DNA of 64,000 bases from Paucibacter sp. KCTC 42545 (GTDB lineage: Bacteria > Pseudomonadota > Gammaproteobacteria > Burkholderiales > Burkholderiaceae_C): assembly GCF_001477625.1 (NCBI RefSeq), contig NZ_CP013692.1:3968001-4032000 (forward strand). The letters are read 5' to 3'. Position 1 is the first letter of the stretch; each line of letters opens with the position of its first letter. The notes beneath the pieces were generated by a model. That model searched no databases. It had not been told where the DNA came from and saw only the letters and a list, made by a program, of their open reading frames with translations. The position numbers and the translations under genes were made by a program. Shown here piece by piece: positions 43,893 to 51,731 of this stretch.

Positions 43893-45417
43893 CGAGGGTG
43901 ACACGTTCCAGCTCCTCGAAAGTGGTTTCGCCACGGCAAACGGCTTGCAAGGTCATCACACGCAATGGCTTCATGCCGCGTGAGCGCGCGGCCTCCTTGA
44001 TTTGCGACATCGGCGCCCGCGCGGCGATCAGGTCGCGCAGACCGTCGTCGAGTTTCAGCAGCTCCGCCACGGCGCGGCGGCCGCGGTAGCCGGTGCCACG
44101 GCAATGGCCGCAGCCCTCGCCCTTCAAAAAGCTGTGCTCGCCCTCGGCCAAGCCATAACGCGCCAGCACGGCGGCGTCCGGGAAATGCGGCTGCGCGCAA
44201 TGCTTGCAGGTCAGGCGCACCAGGCGCTGCGCCAGCACGGCATTCAGGGCCGACACCACGTTGTAGAGGTCCAGGCCCATGTGCATGAAACGGCCAATCA
44301 CATCGAAGGCGTTATTGGCGTGCACAGTGGAAAAAACCAAGTGGCCGGTCAAGGCCGCCTGCACCGCAATCTGCGCGGTTTCGGCGTCACGGATCTCGCC
44401 CACCATCACCCGGTCGGGGTCATGGCGCAAGATGGAGCGCAAGCCACGCGAGAAGGTCAGGCCCTTCTTCTCGTTGACGGGGATTTGCACGACCCCGGCT
44501 AACTGGTATTCCACCGGGTCTTCGATGGTGATGATTTTGTCGGTGCCGGTGTGGATCTCGGCCAGGGTGGCGTAGAGCGTGGTCGTCTTGCCGCTGCCGG
44601 TGGGGCCGGTCACCAGCAACATGCCGTGGGGCTGACGCGCTTGGGCGCGGATGGCGGCGCGTTCATCGGGCTGGAAGCCCAGGGCATCCAGGGTCAACGC
44701 GCCACCGGTTTGCTCAATGCGGGCGCGGTCCAGCACCCGCACCACCGCGTCTTCACCGAAGACGCTGGGCATGATGGACAGGCGGAAGTCCACCTCGCGC
44801 CCCTGCACGCGCAGCTTGAAGCGGCCGTCTTGCGGCAGGCGGCGCTCGCCGATGTCCAGCTCGGACATAACCTTCAGGCGCGACACCAGCTGCTCGGCCA
44901 CCGCCGCGCCTTCCACCGTGCGCACCATGGACATCACACCGTCCACCCGAAAGCGGATGGCCGCGCCGCGCAAGGTGCATTCGATGTGCACATCGCTGGC
45001 GCCGTCTTGCAAAGCGTCGTAAAGCGTGGCGTTGAGCAGGCGCACCACCGGGCTGGCCTGCTCGGACATCACCAGGGCAGAGAGCTCCTCGGCGCCGCCA
45101 GCGGCATCGCCAGCCACCACCGCTTCTTCCACATCGGACAAGGCACGGAAATCTGCCTCACCCGCACCCAGCCAGTGCGTAACGGCGGCCGCATCGCAGC
45201 GCAGCCAGCGCACGGGGCTTTGCAGGCGCGCTTCCACCGTTTGCAGCAGCATGGCGTCTTGCTCACGTTCACCCAAGAGCATCTTGCGGCCGTTCGCGCC
45301 CACGGCCAGCACGGCGCGCCAGCGCTGCGCCTGAGCTTGCGGCCAGGCTTCGAAGTCCAGATGCCAGGGGCCTTGCTCGTGAGGCAGCCAATCCTGCAAT
45401 GAAATTTGTTCGCTCAT
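43885..45417 (-). CDS. gspE: Type II secretion ATPase GspE
   Basis: A 510-residue hexameric secretion ATPase. An N-terminal T2SSE_N region (around 1-110) is divergent. The catalytic region has the Asp box (RVDGVMSMVRTVEG area), Walker A GPTGSGKTTTLYA (near 268), EDPVEYQLAGVVQIPVNEKK, Walker B-like VGEIRDAETAQIAVQAALTG and His box TGHLVFSTVHANNAFDVIGR. The zinc-binding CxxC pairs typical of GspE/PilB are present: TCKHCAQPHF and CGHCRGTGY. It powers pseudopilus assembly with GspF. Four-base overlap with gspF. Confidence 0.96.
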   Translation of the reverse strand: MSEQISLQDWLPHEQGPWHLDFEAWPQAQAQRWRAVLAVGANGRKMLLGEREQDAMLLQTVEARLQSPVRWLRCDAAAVTHWLGAGEADFRALSDVEEAVVAGDAAGGAEELSALVMSEQASPVVRLLNATLYDALQDGASDVHIECTLRGAAIRFRVDGVMSMVRTVEGAAVAEQLVSRLKVMSELDIGERRLPQDGRFKLRVQGREVDFRLSIMPSVFGEDAVVRVLDRARIEQTGGALTLDALGFQPDERAAIRAQARQPHGMLLVTGPTGSGKTTTLYATLAEIHTGTDKIITIEDPVEYQLAGVVQIPVNEKKGLTFSRGLRSILRHDPDRVMVGEIRDAETAQIAVQAALTGHLVFSTVHANNAFDVIGRFMHMGLDLYNVVSALNAVLAQRLVRLTCKHCAQPHFPDAAVLARYGLAEGEHSFLKGEGCGHCRGTGYRGRRAVAELLKLDDGLRDLIAARAPMSQIKEAARSRGMKPLRVMTLQAVCRGETTFEELERVTLDE

Positions 45418-46625
45418 TGCACCTGCTCCACCAGCTGAAAAATCGGCAAGTACATCAACACAATGATTCCGCCAATCAACACCCCCATGATCAACATCAG
45501 CGCCGGGTTGATGGCGCGCGTCAGCAGCTCCGTCAGACGGGCGGCTTCTTCGTCGTGAAAGGCTGCAGCGCGTTCCAGCATGGCCGGCACCTCGCCGCTG
45601 CGCTCACCCACCCGCACCATGCGGCGCGCCACCGGGGTGGCGAGGTCTTGAGACTCCAGCGCTTCGGACAGGCGCTGGCCGTTTTCGATCTGCGCGGCCG
45701 CCGCCGCCACGGCCGGGCGCCAGGGCGCGGCCACCACGTCTTGCACGATGCGCAAGGCCGCCAGCACCGGCACGCCCGAGGCGAGCAGCATGGCCAGGCT
45801 GCGATAGAGCCGCGCCAGCGCCAGCACGCGCAGCTTGGGGCCCAGGCCCGGCATGGTCCACAGAGCGGCCTGCACGCGCAGGCGCAAGGCCGCATTCATC
45901 CACAAGGCATAACCCGCCAACAGCAGCAAGGCCATGCCGCCCAGCACCAGGCCAGGATGCTGGCCAGCGGTGCTGCCGAACTGAATCAAGACCTTGGAGG
46001 CCCAGGGCAGATCGCTGTTCAGGCCGTCCAGAATGCCGGCAAAACGCGGCAGCACGAAAAGCAGCAAGAACATGATCACGGCGCCGCCCACGCTGAGCAG
46101 CATCACCGGGTAGACGCAAGCCGCGATCAGGCGCGCCCGCAGGCCATCCACCCAAGCCAGGTATTTGGCATGCTGAGCCAGGGCGGCGCTGAGCTGGCCG
46201 GTGCGTTCATTGGCGGCCACGATGGCACACACCAATTCATCAAAAGCCTGGGGCTGGGCGCGCATGGCGGTGGACAGGGGCTGGCCCTGTTCAACGCTGG
46301 CGATCACCCCATTGAGGGCCTGGCGCACCGACTCGCTGGCCTCTTTCTCGCGCAAGGTGTTGAGGGCTTCCAGCAGGGCAATGCCGGCGTCCAGCAAAAC
46401 AGCCAATTCCTGGCTGAACAGCTGCAGGGGGAATCGTTTGCGGCTGCGTGCCGACGCGATTGCGCCGGTGCCTGCGCCGGCTTCAGCGCCCAGCTCCTGC
46501 ACCTCCAGCACATGCTGGGGCGCCACGCCCAAGACGGCCGCCACCGATTGGCGGTCGGGCGCATCGACGCGCTGCGTCCGCACGCCGGCCTGGGCGTCAA
46601 AGACACGGGTCAGATAGCTGGGCAT
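45414..46625 (-). CDS. gspF: Type II secretion platform protein GspF
   Basis: A 403-residue polytopic inner-membrane protein. Two cytosolic helical domains (around 60-165 and 265-370) alternate with three membrane segments (VYPVMLLSVGGAVIMFLLLF; LVLGGMALLLLAGYALWM; PALMLIMGVLIGGIIVLMYL), and it ends LPIFQLVEQVQ as in GspF. Conserved motifs are LLDAGIALLEAL, LSAALAQHAKYL and VRVGERSGEVPAMLERAAAF. The N-terminal region SVAAVLGVAPQHVLEV is the usual leader segment. It precedes gspE directly. Confidence 0.95.
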   Translation of the reverse strand: MPSYLTRVFDAQAGVRTQRVDAPDRQSVAAVLGVAPQHVLEVQELGAEAGAGTGAIASARSRKRFPLQLFSQELAVLLDAGIALLEALNTLREKEASESVRQALNGVIASVEQGQPLSTAMRAQPQAFDELVCAIVAANERTGQLSAALAQHAKYLAWVDGLRARLIAACVYPVMLLSVGGAVIMFLLLFVLPRFAGILDGLNSDLPWASKVLIQFGSTAGQHPGLVLGGMALLLLAGYALWMNAALRLRVQAALWTMPGLGPKLRVLALARLYRSLAMLLASGVPVLAALRIVQDVVAAPWRPAVAAAAAQIENGQRLSEALESQDLATPVARRMVRVGERSGEVPAMLERAAAFHDEEAARLTELLTRAINPALMLIMGVLIGGIIVLMYLPIFQLVEQVQ

Positions 46626-46692
46626 GAGGGGCGAGAACCGACGACGGGCGATGGGGAGAAAGGCAGCGAGTGACTGAAGCGGGGCCCGTGGC

Positions 46693-47160
46693 CTACCAGC
46701 TCGTCACATCGGCGTCTTCGCCCTCGCCGCCCGGCCGGCCGTCGCGGCCGAAGGAATACAGGTCGTAGTCGCCATGCTCACCGGGTGAGCGGTACTGGTA
46801 GTCGTTGCGCCAGGGGTCTTTGGGCAAGGCCTTGCTCAGGTAGGGGCCGGCCCAGCGCGGCTCATCGGCCGGCTTGTCGACCAGCACGGCCAGGCCCTGC
46901 TCGGTCGTAGGGTAGCGGCCCACATCGAGCCGGTACTGGTCGAGTGACTTCTGCAAGCCATCAATCTGCGCCCGCGTCGCCTTGACCTCGGACTTACCGA
47001 TCTGGCCAAAAAACTTCGGCCCCACATAGCCTGCCAGCAAGCCAATGATGACCATCACCACCAACAGCTCCAGCAAGGTGAAGCCGCCCAAACGGCGGGC
47101 GCGGGTAGCGCGGGGTTGGGCGTGAAAAGAAAGTGCGGCGAAGTGGCGACTTGAATCCAT
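46693..47160 (-). CDS. gspG: Major type II pseudopilin GspG
   Basis: A 155-residue major pseudopilin. The leader is unusually long (MDSSRHFAALSFHAQPRATR ARRLGG) before FTLLELLVVMVIIGLLAGYV, the canonical prepilin peptidase site with Glu5. The GspG signature GPKFFGQIGKSEVKATRAQI is followed by LDQYRLDVGRYPTTEQGLAV and PKDPWRNDYQYRSPGEHGDY, the calcium-binding loop, ending DVTSW. The start at 47160 is preferred to 47196 because it gives the shorter leader. It is the first gene of the secretion operon, with a promoter-like pair upstream. Confidence 0.95.
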   Translation of the reverse strand: MDSSRHFAALSFHAQPRATRARRLGGFTLLELLVVMVIIGLLAGYVGPKFFGQIGKSEVKATRAQIDGLQKSLDQYRLDVGRYPTTEQGLAVLVDKPADEPRWAGPYLSKALPKDPWRNDYQYRSPGEHGDYDLYSFGRDGRPGGEGEDADVTSW

Positions 47161-47217
47161 AGGGCTTTGATGATCTGGCGGGTCCGGGCTGCGCAATGGC
47201 AGAAGCGGAGCGAGCGA

Positions 47218-47253
47218 CCACTATGTCACAGCGATTCGCCGCAGCCATAGTGG
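47218..47253. promoter_or_regulatory. Inverted repeat upstream of gspG
   Basis: CCACTATG (47218-47225) and CATAGTGG (47246-47253) form perfect 8-bp arms around a 20-bp spacer, 58-93 bp upstream of gspG. Position between the putative promoter and the gene suggests an operator (inference). Confidence 0.4.
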
Positions 47254-47277
47254 ATTCACCGCCCCCGAACCCAGGGA

Positions 47278-47307
47278 ATATGACACTTTAACCAGCCATC
47301 ATGACAA
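47278..47307 (-). promoter_or_regulatory. Putative sigma-70 promoter of the secretion operon
   Basis: On the minus strand TTGTCA (47307-47302) and TCATAT (47283-47278) are separated by 18 bp, about 118 bp before the gspG start. The -35 is 5/6 to consensus and the -10 is weaker. It is the best candidate in this intergenic region. Confidence 0.35.
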
Positions 47308-47356
47308 TTCAGCGCAGGCTATTCAGCACCCCCCCGAGCTGGGTAGGTGGCCTGAA

Positions 47357-49180
47357 TCAGACTGGCTGTTCAACCGAACCGCAGCCGCCGCCACCCGGCG
47401 TCTGAATCGCAAACACATCGCCCGGCTGCATCGCCACTTGGCCGAGGTGGCCCAGGGGCTCGATGCTGCCGTCACCCCGCTCCACCCAGTTGGCGCCAAC
47501 GCTGCCAGCCGCGCCGCCGGCAATGCCGAATGCACCTGCCAAGCGGCCGTTGCTGAGGATGGAGGCCGTCATGGGCGCCAAGAAACGCACCCGGCGCAGG
47601 CCGCCATTGCCACCCGGCCAGCGCCCGGCCCCGCCGGTGCCGGGGACGATCTCGTAAGACTCCAGCCGCACCGGGAAGCGGAACTCCAGCACCTCGGGGT
47701 CGGTGAGGCGTGAGTTGGTCATATGGGTTTGCACGACGCTGGTGCCGGCAAAGCCCTGCGGGCCGCCCTCTTGACCAGCTTGGGCGGCGCTGCTGACCCA
47801 GCCTGCGCCAGAGCCCCCCGAGATGGTTTCGTAATACTGATGGGTGGCGTCACCAAAGGTGAAGTTATTCATGGTGCATTGGCTGGCCGCCATCACGCCC
47901 AAAGCGCCATACAGCGCGTTGGTGACGCACGAAGAGGTTTCCACATTGCCGGCCACCACGGCAGCGGGCGGGTTCGGGTTCAACATGCAACCCGGCGGCA
48001 CGATCACTTGCAGGGGCTTGAGGCAGCCGGCGTTAAGCGGAATCTGGTCGTCCACCAGGGTGCGGAACACATAAAGCACCGCCGCCATGGTGATGGCCTT
48101 GGGTGCGTTGAAGTTGTTCGTTAACTGCTGGGGGCTGGTGCCGGTGAAGTCGATCACCGCGCTGCGCGCCCGCGCGTCGACCCGCAGCGCCACCTGGATC
48201 TGCGCGCCGTTGTCCAGGGCCAGGCAGAAGCTGCCGTCCTTGAGCGAGCCAATGGCGCGGCGCACCGAGGCCTCGGCATTGTCTTGCACATGCTGCATAT
48301 AGGCGGCCACGGTGGCCTGGCCGTACTGCGCCACCATGGCCTTGAGGTCTTGCGCGCCCTTCTCGTTAGCGGCGATCTGGGCCCGCAGATCGGCCATGTT
48401 TTGGGCGGGGTTTCGAGCAGGGATATGGGCCGGGTGGCTGCCGCTGGCCAACAGCGCCAGCATCTCCGCTTCCCGCAAAACCCCAGCCGCCACCAGCTTG
48501 AAGTTGTCGATCAGCACGCCTTCTTCATCAATGCGGCGCGAAAACGGCGGCATCGAGCCGGGGCTGATGCCGCCGATATCGGCATGGTGGCCGCGCGAGG
48601 CGACGTAGAAATCAGGCCGCTCGCGCTGCGCCAGGAACACCGGCGTGACCACCGTGATGTCCGGCAAATGGGTGCCGCCGTGATAGGGGTCGTTGAGCAC
48701 ATAAACATCGCCCGCCTGCATCTGCGGGTTGCGCTCGATCACGCTGCGGATGGACTCGCTCATCGAGCCCAGATGCACCGGCATATGCGGGGCATTGGCA
48801 ATCAGCTCGCCCTCGGCATTGAAGAGCGCGCAAGAGAAGTCCAGCCGCTCCTTGATATTGACCGAGTAAGCGGTGTTCTGCAGGCGCAGCCCCATCTGCT
48901 CGGCGATATTCATGAACAGGTTGTTGAAGACCTCCAGCAGCACCGGGTCCACCTGCGTGCCCAGGGCATGGCGGCTGGGGCGCGGCAAAACGCGCAGCAG
49001 CTCGATACAGCCATCGGCCTTAAGCCGCGCCTGCCAGCCGGGGTCCACCACCGTGGTGGCATTGCGCTCGGCCAGGATGGCCGGGCCGGCGATGCAGGCG
49101 CCCGGCTGCAGCAGCTCGCGCCGGTAGAGCGCGGCGGCGCGCCAGCCCGCCGTCCCGGCATCATCGGCCGGGCAATACAT
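47357..49180 (-). CDS. Hydantoinase B/oxoprolinase portion (downstream fragment)
   Basis: This is a 607-codon open frame if read from the ATG at 49180 (MYCPADDAG). It starts with the last part of the HyuA domain (GPAILAERNATTVVDPGWQA), which an independent HyuB would not have. The HyuB domain then starts at DPVLLEVFNNLFMNIAEQMG and includes FSCALFNAEGELIANAPHMP, DPYHGGTHLPDITV and DFTGTSPQQLTNNFNAPKA, and ends PGGGGCGSVEQPV. No ribosome-binding site is evident at 49180. It might still be translated by coupling to the upstream fragment, but it is most simply the second half of one gene. Confidence 0.75.
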   Translation of the reverse strand: MYCPADDAGTAGWRAAALYRRELLQPGACIAGPAILAERNATTVVDPGWQARLKADGCIELLRVLPRPSRHALGTQVDPVLLEVFNNLFMNIAEQMGLRLQNTAYSVNIKERLDFSCALFNAEGELIANAPHMPVHLGSMSESIRSVIERNPQMQAGDVYVLNDPYHGGTHLPDITVVTPVFLAQRERPDFYVASRGHHADIGGISPGSMPPFSRRIDEEGVLIDNFKLVAAGVLREAEMLALLASGSHPAHIPARNPAQNMADLRAQIAANEKGAQDLKAMVAQYGQATVAAYMQHVQDNAEASVRRAIGSLKDGSFCLALDNGAQIQVALRVDARARSAVIDFTGTSPQQLTNNFNAPKAITMAAVLYVFRTLVDDQIPLNAGCLKPLQVIVPPGCMLNPNPPAAVVAGNVETSSCVTNALYGALGVMAASQCTMNNFTFGDATHQYYETISGGSGAGWVSSAAQAGQEGGPQGFAGTSVVQTHMTNSRLTDPEVLEFRFPVRLESYEIVPGTGGAGRWPGGNGGLRRVRFLAPMTASILSNGRLAGAFGIAGGAAGSVGANWVERGDGSIEPLGHLGQVAMQPGDVFAIQTPGGGGCGSVEQPV

Positions 49181-49195
49181 GCGCAGCTGGGCGCT

Positions 49196-49209
49196 GGGCT
49201 CAGGGCTCA
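49196..49209. repeat. Tandem heptamer GGGCTCA x2 causing the frameshift
   Basis: The two heptamer copies are exact and directly adjacent. A 7-bp addition shifts the frame by +1. Deleting one copy restores a continuous 5-oxoprolinase reading frame. Confidence 0.9.
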
Positions 49210-51164
49210 GGCTGATGCTCGCTCGGCGGCAATGAGGCCGAATCATCCGGCGCGCCGACCACCGATGCACCGGCGGCCACACATTCCACCGCCACCGCTT
49301 CAATCACCAGCGCCCGCCCGGCCATCAAGAAGGCAAAGCGCTGGGCATAGGCCTGCTCAAAAGTAGCGCGGATTTGCACCAGGGCATCGGCATCACCATC
49401 GTCGCCTGTATCAGCCTGCGCCGGCCCGGGCGGCAGCGCGCAGGCCAACGCCGTGTCGGTACCCTGGTAGCGCACTTGCAGCCGGACCTGGCTTTGCAAG
49501 GCGCTGGCGGCAATGCCTTGCGCTTGCAGCTCGGCGGCAGCAGCGGCCACCAGTTGCTGGCCCAAGGCCCGCGCGGCGCGCAGGCCCGGCGCGTCCAGCG
49601 CCAACTCCAGCGAGGCCTCGCGCAAGGCCAGCTGATCGGCCAGGCCCATGCCGTAGGCACTCAACACACCGGCCAGCGGATGCGCCAAGACACGGCTGAC
49701 GCCCAGCGCATCGGCCACCCGGCAAGCCGCCTGGCCGCCGGCACCACCGAAGGACTGCAAGGTGTACTGAGTCACGTCGTAACCACGCGCCACCGAAATC
49801 TTCTTGATCGCATCGGCCATGCTGCCCACGGCAATCTGCAAAGCGCCGCTGGCCACTTCTTCCGCGCTGATGGGCTTGGCTGCCGCCGCAGTCATGCGCT
49901 GCGCCAGCTCGGCAAAACCGGCCTGCGCGGCGGCTAGGTCCAAGGGCTGATCGCCCTGCGGCCCGAACAGATGCGGGAAGAACTCGGGCTGGATTCGCCC
50001 CAGCAGCACATTAGCATCGGTGGTGGTGAGCGGCCCACCGCGCCGGTAGCAAGCCGGGCCGGGCTTGGCACCGGCGGACTCCGGCCCCACGCGCAGGCGC
50101 GCCCCGTCAAAGCGCACGATGGAGCCGCCACCCGCCGCAACGGTGTGGATGCTCATCATCGGCGCCCGCATGCGCACGCCCGCCACCTCGGTGTCGAAAG
50201 CGCGCTCGTAGCTGGGGCTGGCGCCGGGTGGCGCGGCGGGGTCGGCCGCGAAGTGGCTGACATCGGTGGAGGTGCCGCCCATATCGAAGCCGATCACCTT
50301 GTCATAACCCGCCAATTGCGCGGTGCGCACCATGCCGACAATGCCGCCGGCTGGGCCGGACAAAATCGCGTCCTTGCCCTGGAAGCGGCTGGCCTCGGTC
50401 AAGCCACCTGAGCTTTGCATGAAGAACAGCGGCACACCGGGCATTTGCGCCGCCACCTGCTCCACATAGCGGCGCAGGATGGGCGACAGGTAGGCGTCCA
50501 CCACCGTGGTGTCGCCGCGCGGCACCAGCTTCATCAAAGGGCTTACCCGGTGCGAAACCGAAATCTGCGTGAAGCCGATCTGCCGCGCCAAGGCCTCGGC
50601 CCGCAACTCATGCGCCGGGAAGCGGTAGGCATGCATGAAGACGATGGCGCAGGCGCGCAGGCCGGCATCAAACGCCGCTTGCAGCTCAGCACGCAAGGCG
50701 GCCTCGTCCAGCGGCGTCACCAACTCGCCCGCCGCGCCCAGGCGCTCTTGCGCCTCGATCACACGGCTGTACAGCAGCTCGGGCAGCACGATGTGGCGTT
50801 CAAACAGCTTGGGCCGCGCCTGGGTGGCTATGCGCAGCGCATCGCGGAAACCCCGCGTCGTCACCAGCAAGGTGGGTTCGCCCTTGCGCTCCAGCAAGGC
50901 ATTGGTGGCCACCGTGGTGCCCATCTTCACGCACTCCACTCGCTCGGGCGTGATCAGCTCCCCGGCCTGCAAACCCAGCAAGCGGCGCATGCCCTCCACC
51001 GCCGCATCGCGGTACTGCTCGGGGTTCTCCGACAGCAGCTTGAGCGTATGCAATTCACCGCCCGGCGCACGCCCCACCAGATCGGTGAAGGTGCCGCCCC
51101 GGTCGATCCAGAATTGCCAGCGGCCGACTGGAGGGACGCAGGACGAGGAAGCGGCGCTAGTCAT
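49200..51164 (-). CDS. Hydantoinase A/oxoprolinase portion (upstream fragment)
   Basis: A 654-residue open frame. The ASKHA-type ATPase fold is visible: [20 protein letters not shown] (near 18), [55 protein letters not shown] and [20 protein letters not shown]. It stops at EHQPEP, before the C-terminal segment of the A domain that is found in the next frame downstream. The ATG at 51164 ([14 protein letters not shown]) has no strong ribosome-binding site. On its own it would lack the last portion of the A half, so activity is doubtful. Confidence 0.8.
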   Translation of the reverse strand: MTSAASSSCVPPVGRWQFWIDRGGTFTDLVGRAPGGELHTLKLLSENPEQYRDAAVEGMRRLLGLQAGELITPERVECVKMGTTVATNALLERKGEPTLLVTTRGFRDALRIATQARPKLFERHIVLPELLYSRVIEAQERLGAAGELVTPLDEAALRAELQAAFDAGLRACAIVFMHAYRFPAHELRAEALARQIGFTQISVSHRVSPLMKLVPRGDTTVVDAYLSPILRRYVEQVAAQMPGVPLFFMQSSGGLTEASRFQGKDAILSGPAGGIVGMVRTAQLAGYDKVIGFDMGGTSTDVSHFAADPAAPPGASPSYERAFDTEVAGVRMRAPMMSIHTVAAGGGSIVRFDGARLRVGPESAGAKPGPACYRRGGPLTTTDANVLLGRIQPEFFPHLFGPQGDQPLDLAAAQAGFAELAQRMTAAAAKPISAEEVASGALQIAVGSMADAIKKISVARGYDVTQYTLQSFGGAGGQAACRVADALGVSRVLAHPLAGVLSAYGMGLADQLALREASLELALDAPGLRAARALGQQLVAAAAAELQAQGIAASALQSQVRLQVRYQGTDTALACALPPGPAQADTGDDGDADALVQIRATFEQAYAQRFAFLMAGRALVIEAVAVECVAAGASVVGAPDDSASLPPSEHQPEP

Positions 51165-51238
51165 GGCAGGGCGGGCCCGGGCATTGGCCCGGCTGAGCTA
51201 CAGGGCTGACCACTGTAGCCGCGTGAGCGCCACCGGCC

Positions 51239-51282
51239 ATGAAAAAGGCCCGTCGCCTTTGGGCCACGGGCCTGATGTTGAC
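51239..51282. repeat. Left 44-bp terminator-like direct repeat (island boundary candidate)
   Basis: It is 38/44 identical to 56729-56772, in the same orientation. On the minus strand it forms an 11/12-paired stem (AGGCCCGTGGCC / GGCGACGGGCCT) followed by TTTTT, an intrinsic terminator shape. It lies 75 bp upstream of the oxoprolinase start. Confidence 0.75.
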
Positions 51283-51731
51283 AGGGCTGCTGTCGGTTCG
51301 GTTTAGACCGGGAAAGCTGACCTTTGGAGTGTCAACATCCGTTCGTGACGAAGAAAGCAGCGCTCGCAACAACCTGCTGCATAGCCGACAAAACTAAAGA
51401 GGCCGACGGCTTTGCAGCGATCACGGTCCTAGCATCACGGACGCCGGGTGACCGCTATCGTGAGTTGGGCGATCGGTCCAGCCGACACGCGCCGGGCCTA
51501 GCTGTAACCGCACCTTATGCTCGCGCAAGGCGTTCCACCAAAGCAAAAGCCCCCGCGATGGTCATGCGTCGATTGGGCTTGTCCGGCCGCCAATCCAGCG
51601 ACATCTTGAAGCGCGCCTGCTGATCCAGCAAGACTGCCCTGGAATTTGAGCACGCCCGACTGAAGCAACGCTGCGCCCATCAATCAAACGCAATGGCACC
51701 TGTCTGCATCAAGCGTACAGGCAGCTGGCGT
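51283..51731. other. 449-bp stretch without a clear gene at the left island end
   Basis: No intact gene is recognised. On the plus strand a 100-codon frame at 51324-51623 shows no family resemblance. On the minus strand the remnant at 51515-51679 is noted separately. Base usage is more mixed and less coding-like than elsewhere in the window. Confidence 0.5.
51515..51679 (-). other. Possible remnant coding tail, minus strand
   Basis: A 54-codon open stretch without an upstream start reads VLLDQQARFKMSLDWRPDKP, then NRRMTIAGAFALVERLARA and stop. The composition looks protein-like with charged and hydrophobic alternation, which suggests the decayed 3' end of a former gene. The family is not recognised; it could be chance. 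Confidence 0.25.

Larger units (their letters stand above)
47357..51164 (-). pseudogene. 5-oxoprolinase (HyuA-HyuB fusion) broken by a 7-bp duplication
   Basis: The whole locus encodes an ATP-dependent 5-oxoprolinase/hydantoinase A-B protein split across two frames. The first frame (51164 to 49200) ends soon after [15 protein letters not shown]. The second frame (to 47357) carries the missing end of the A half (GACIAGPAILAERNATTVVD) and then all of the B half. At 49196-49209 the heptamer GGGCTCA occurs twice in tandem. Removing one copy joins the frames as [14 protein letters not shown] and gives a protein of 1,266 residues, normal for 5-oxoprolinase. So this is a recent frameshift, a phase-variable site, or a sequencing error. 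The enzyme would convert 5-oxoproline to glutamate. Confidence 0.85.

Noticed and set aside
51324..51623. 100-codon plus-strand frame at the left end of the island
   Set aside because: Arg/Ala-rich translation without family features or ribosome-binding site.
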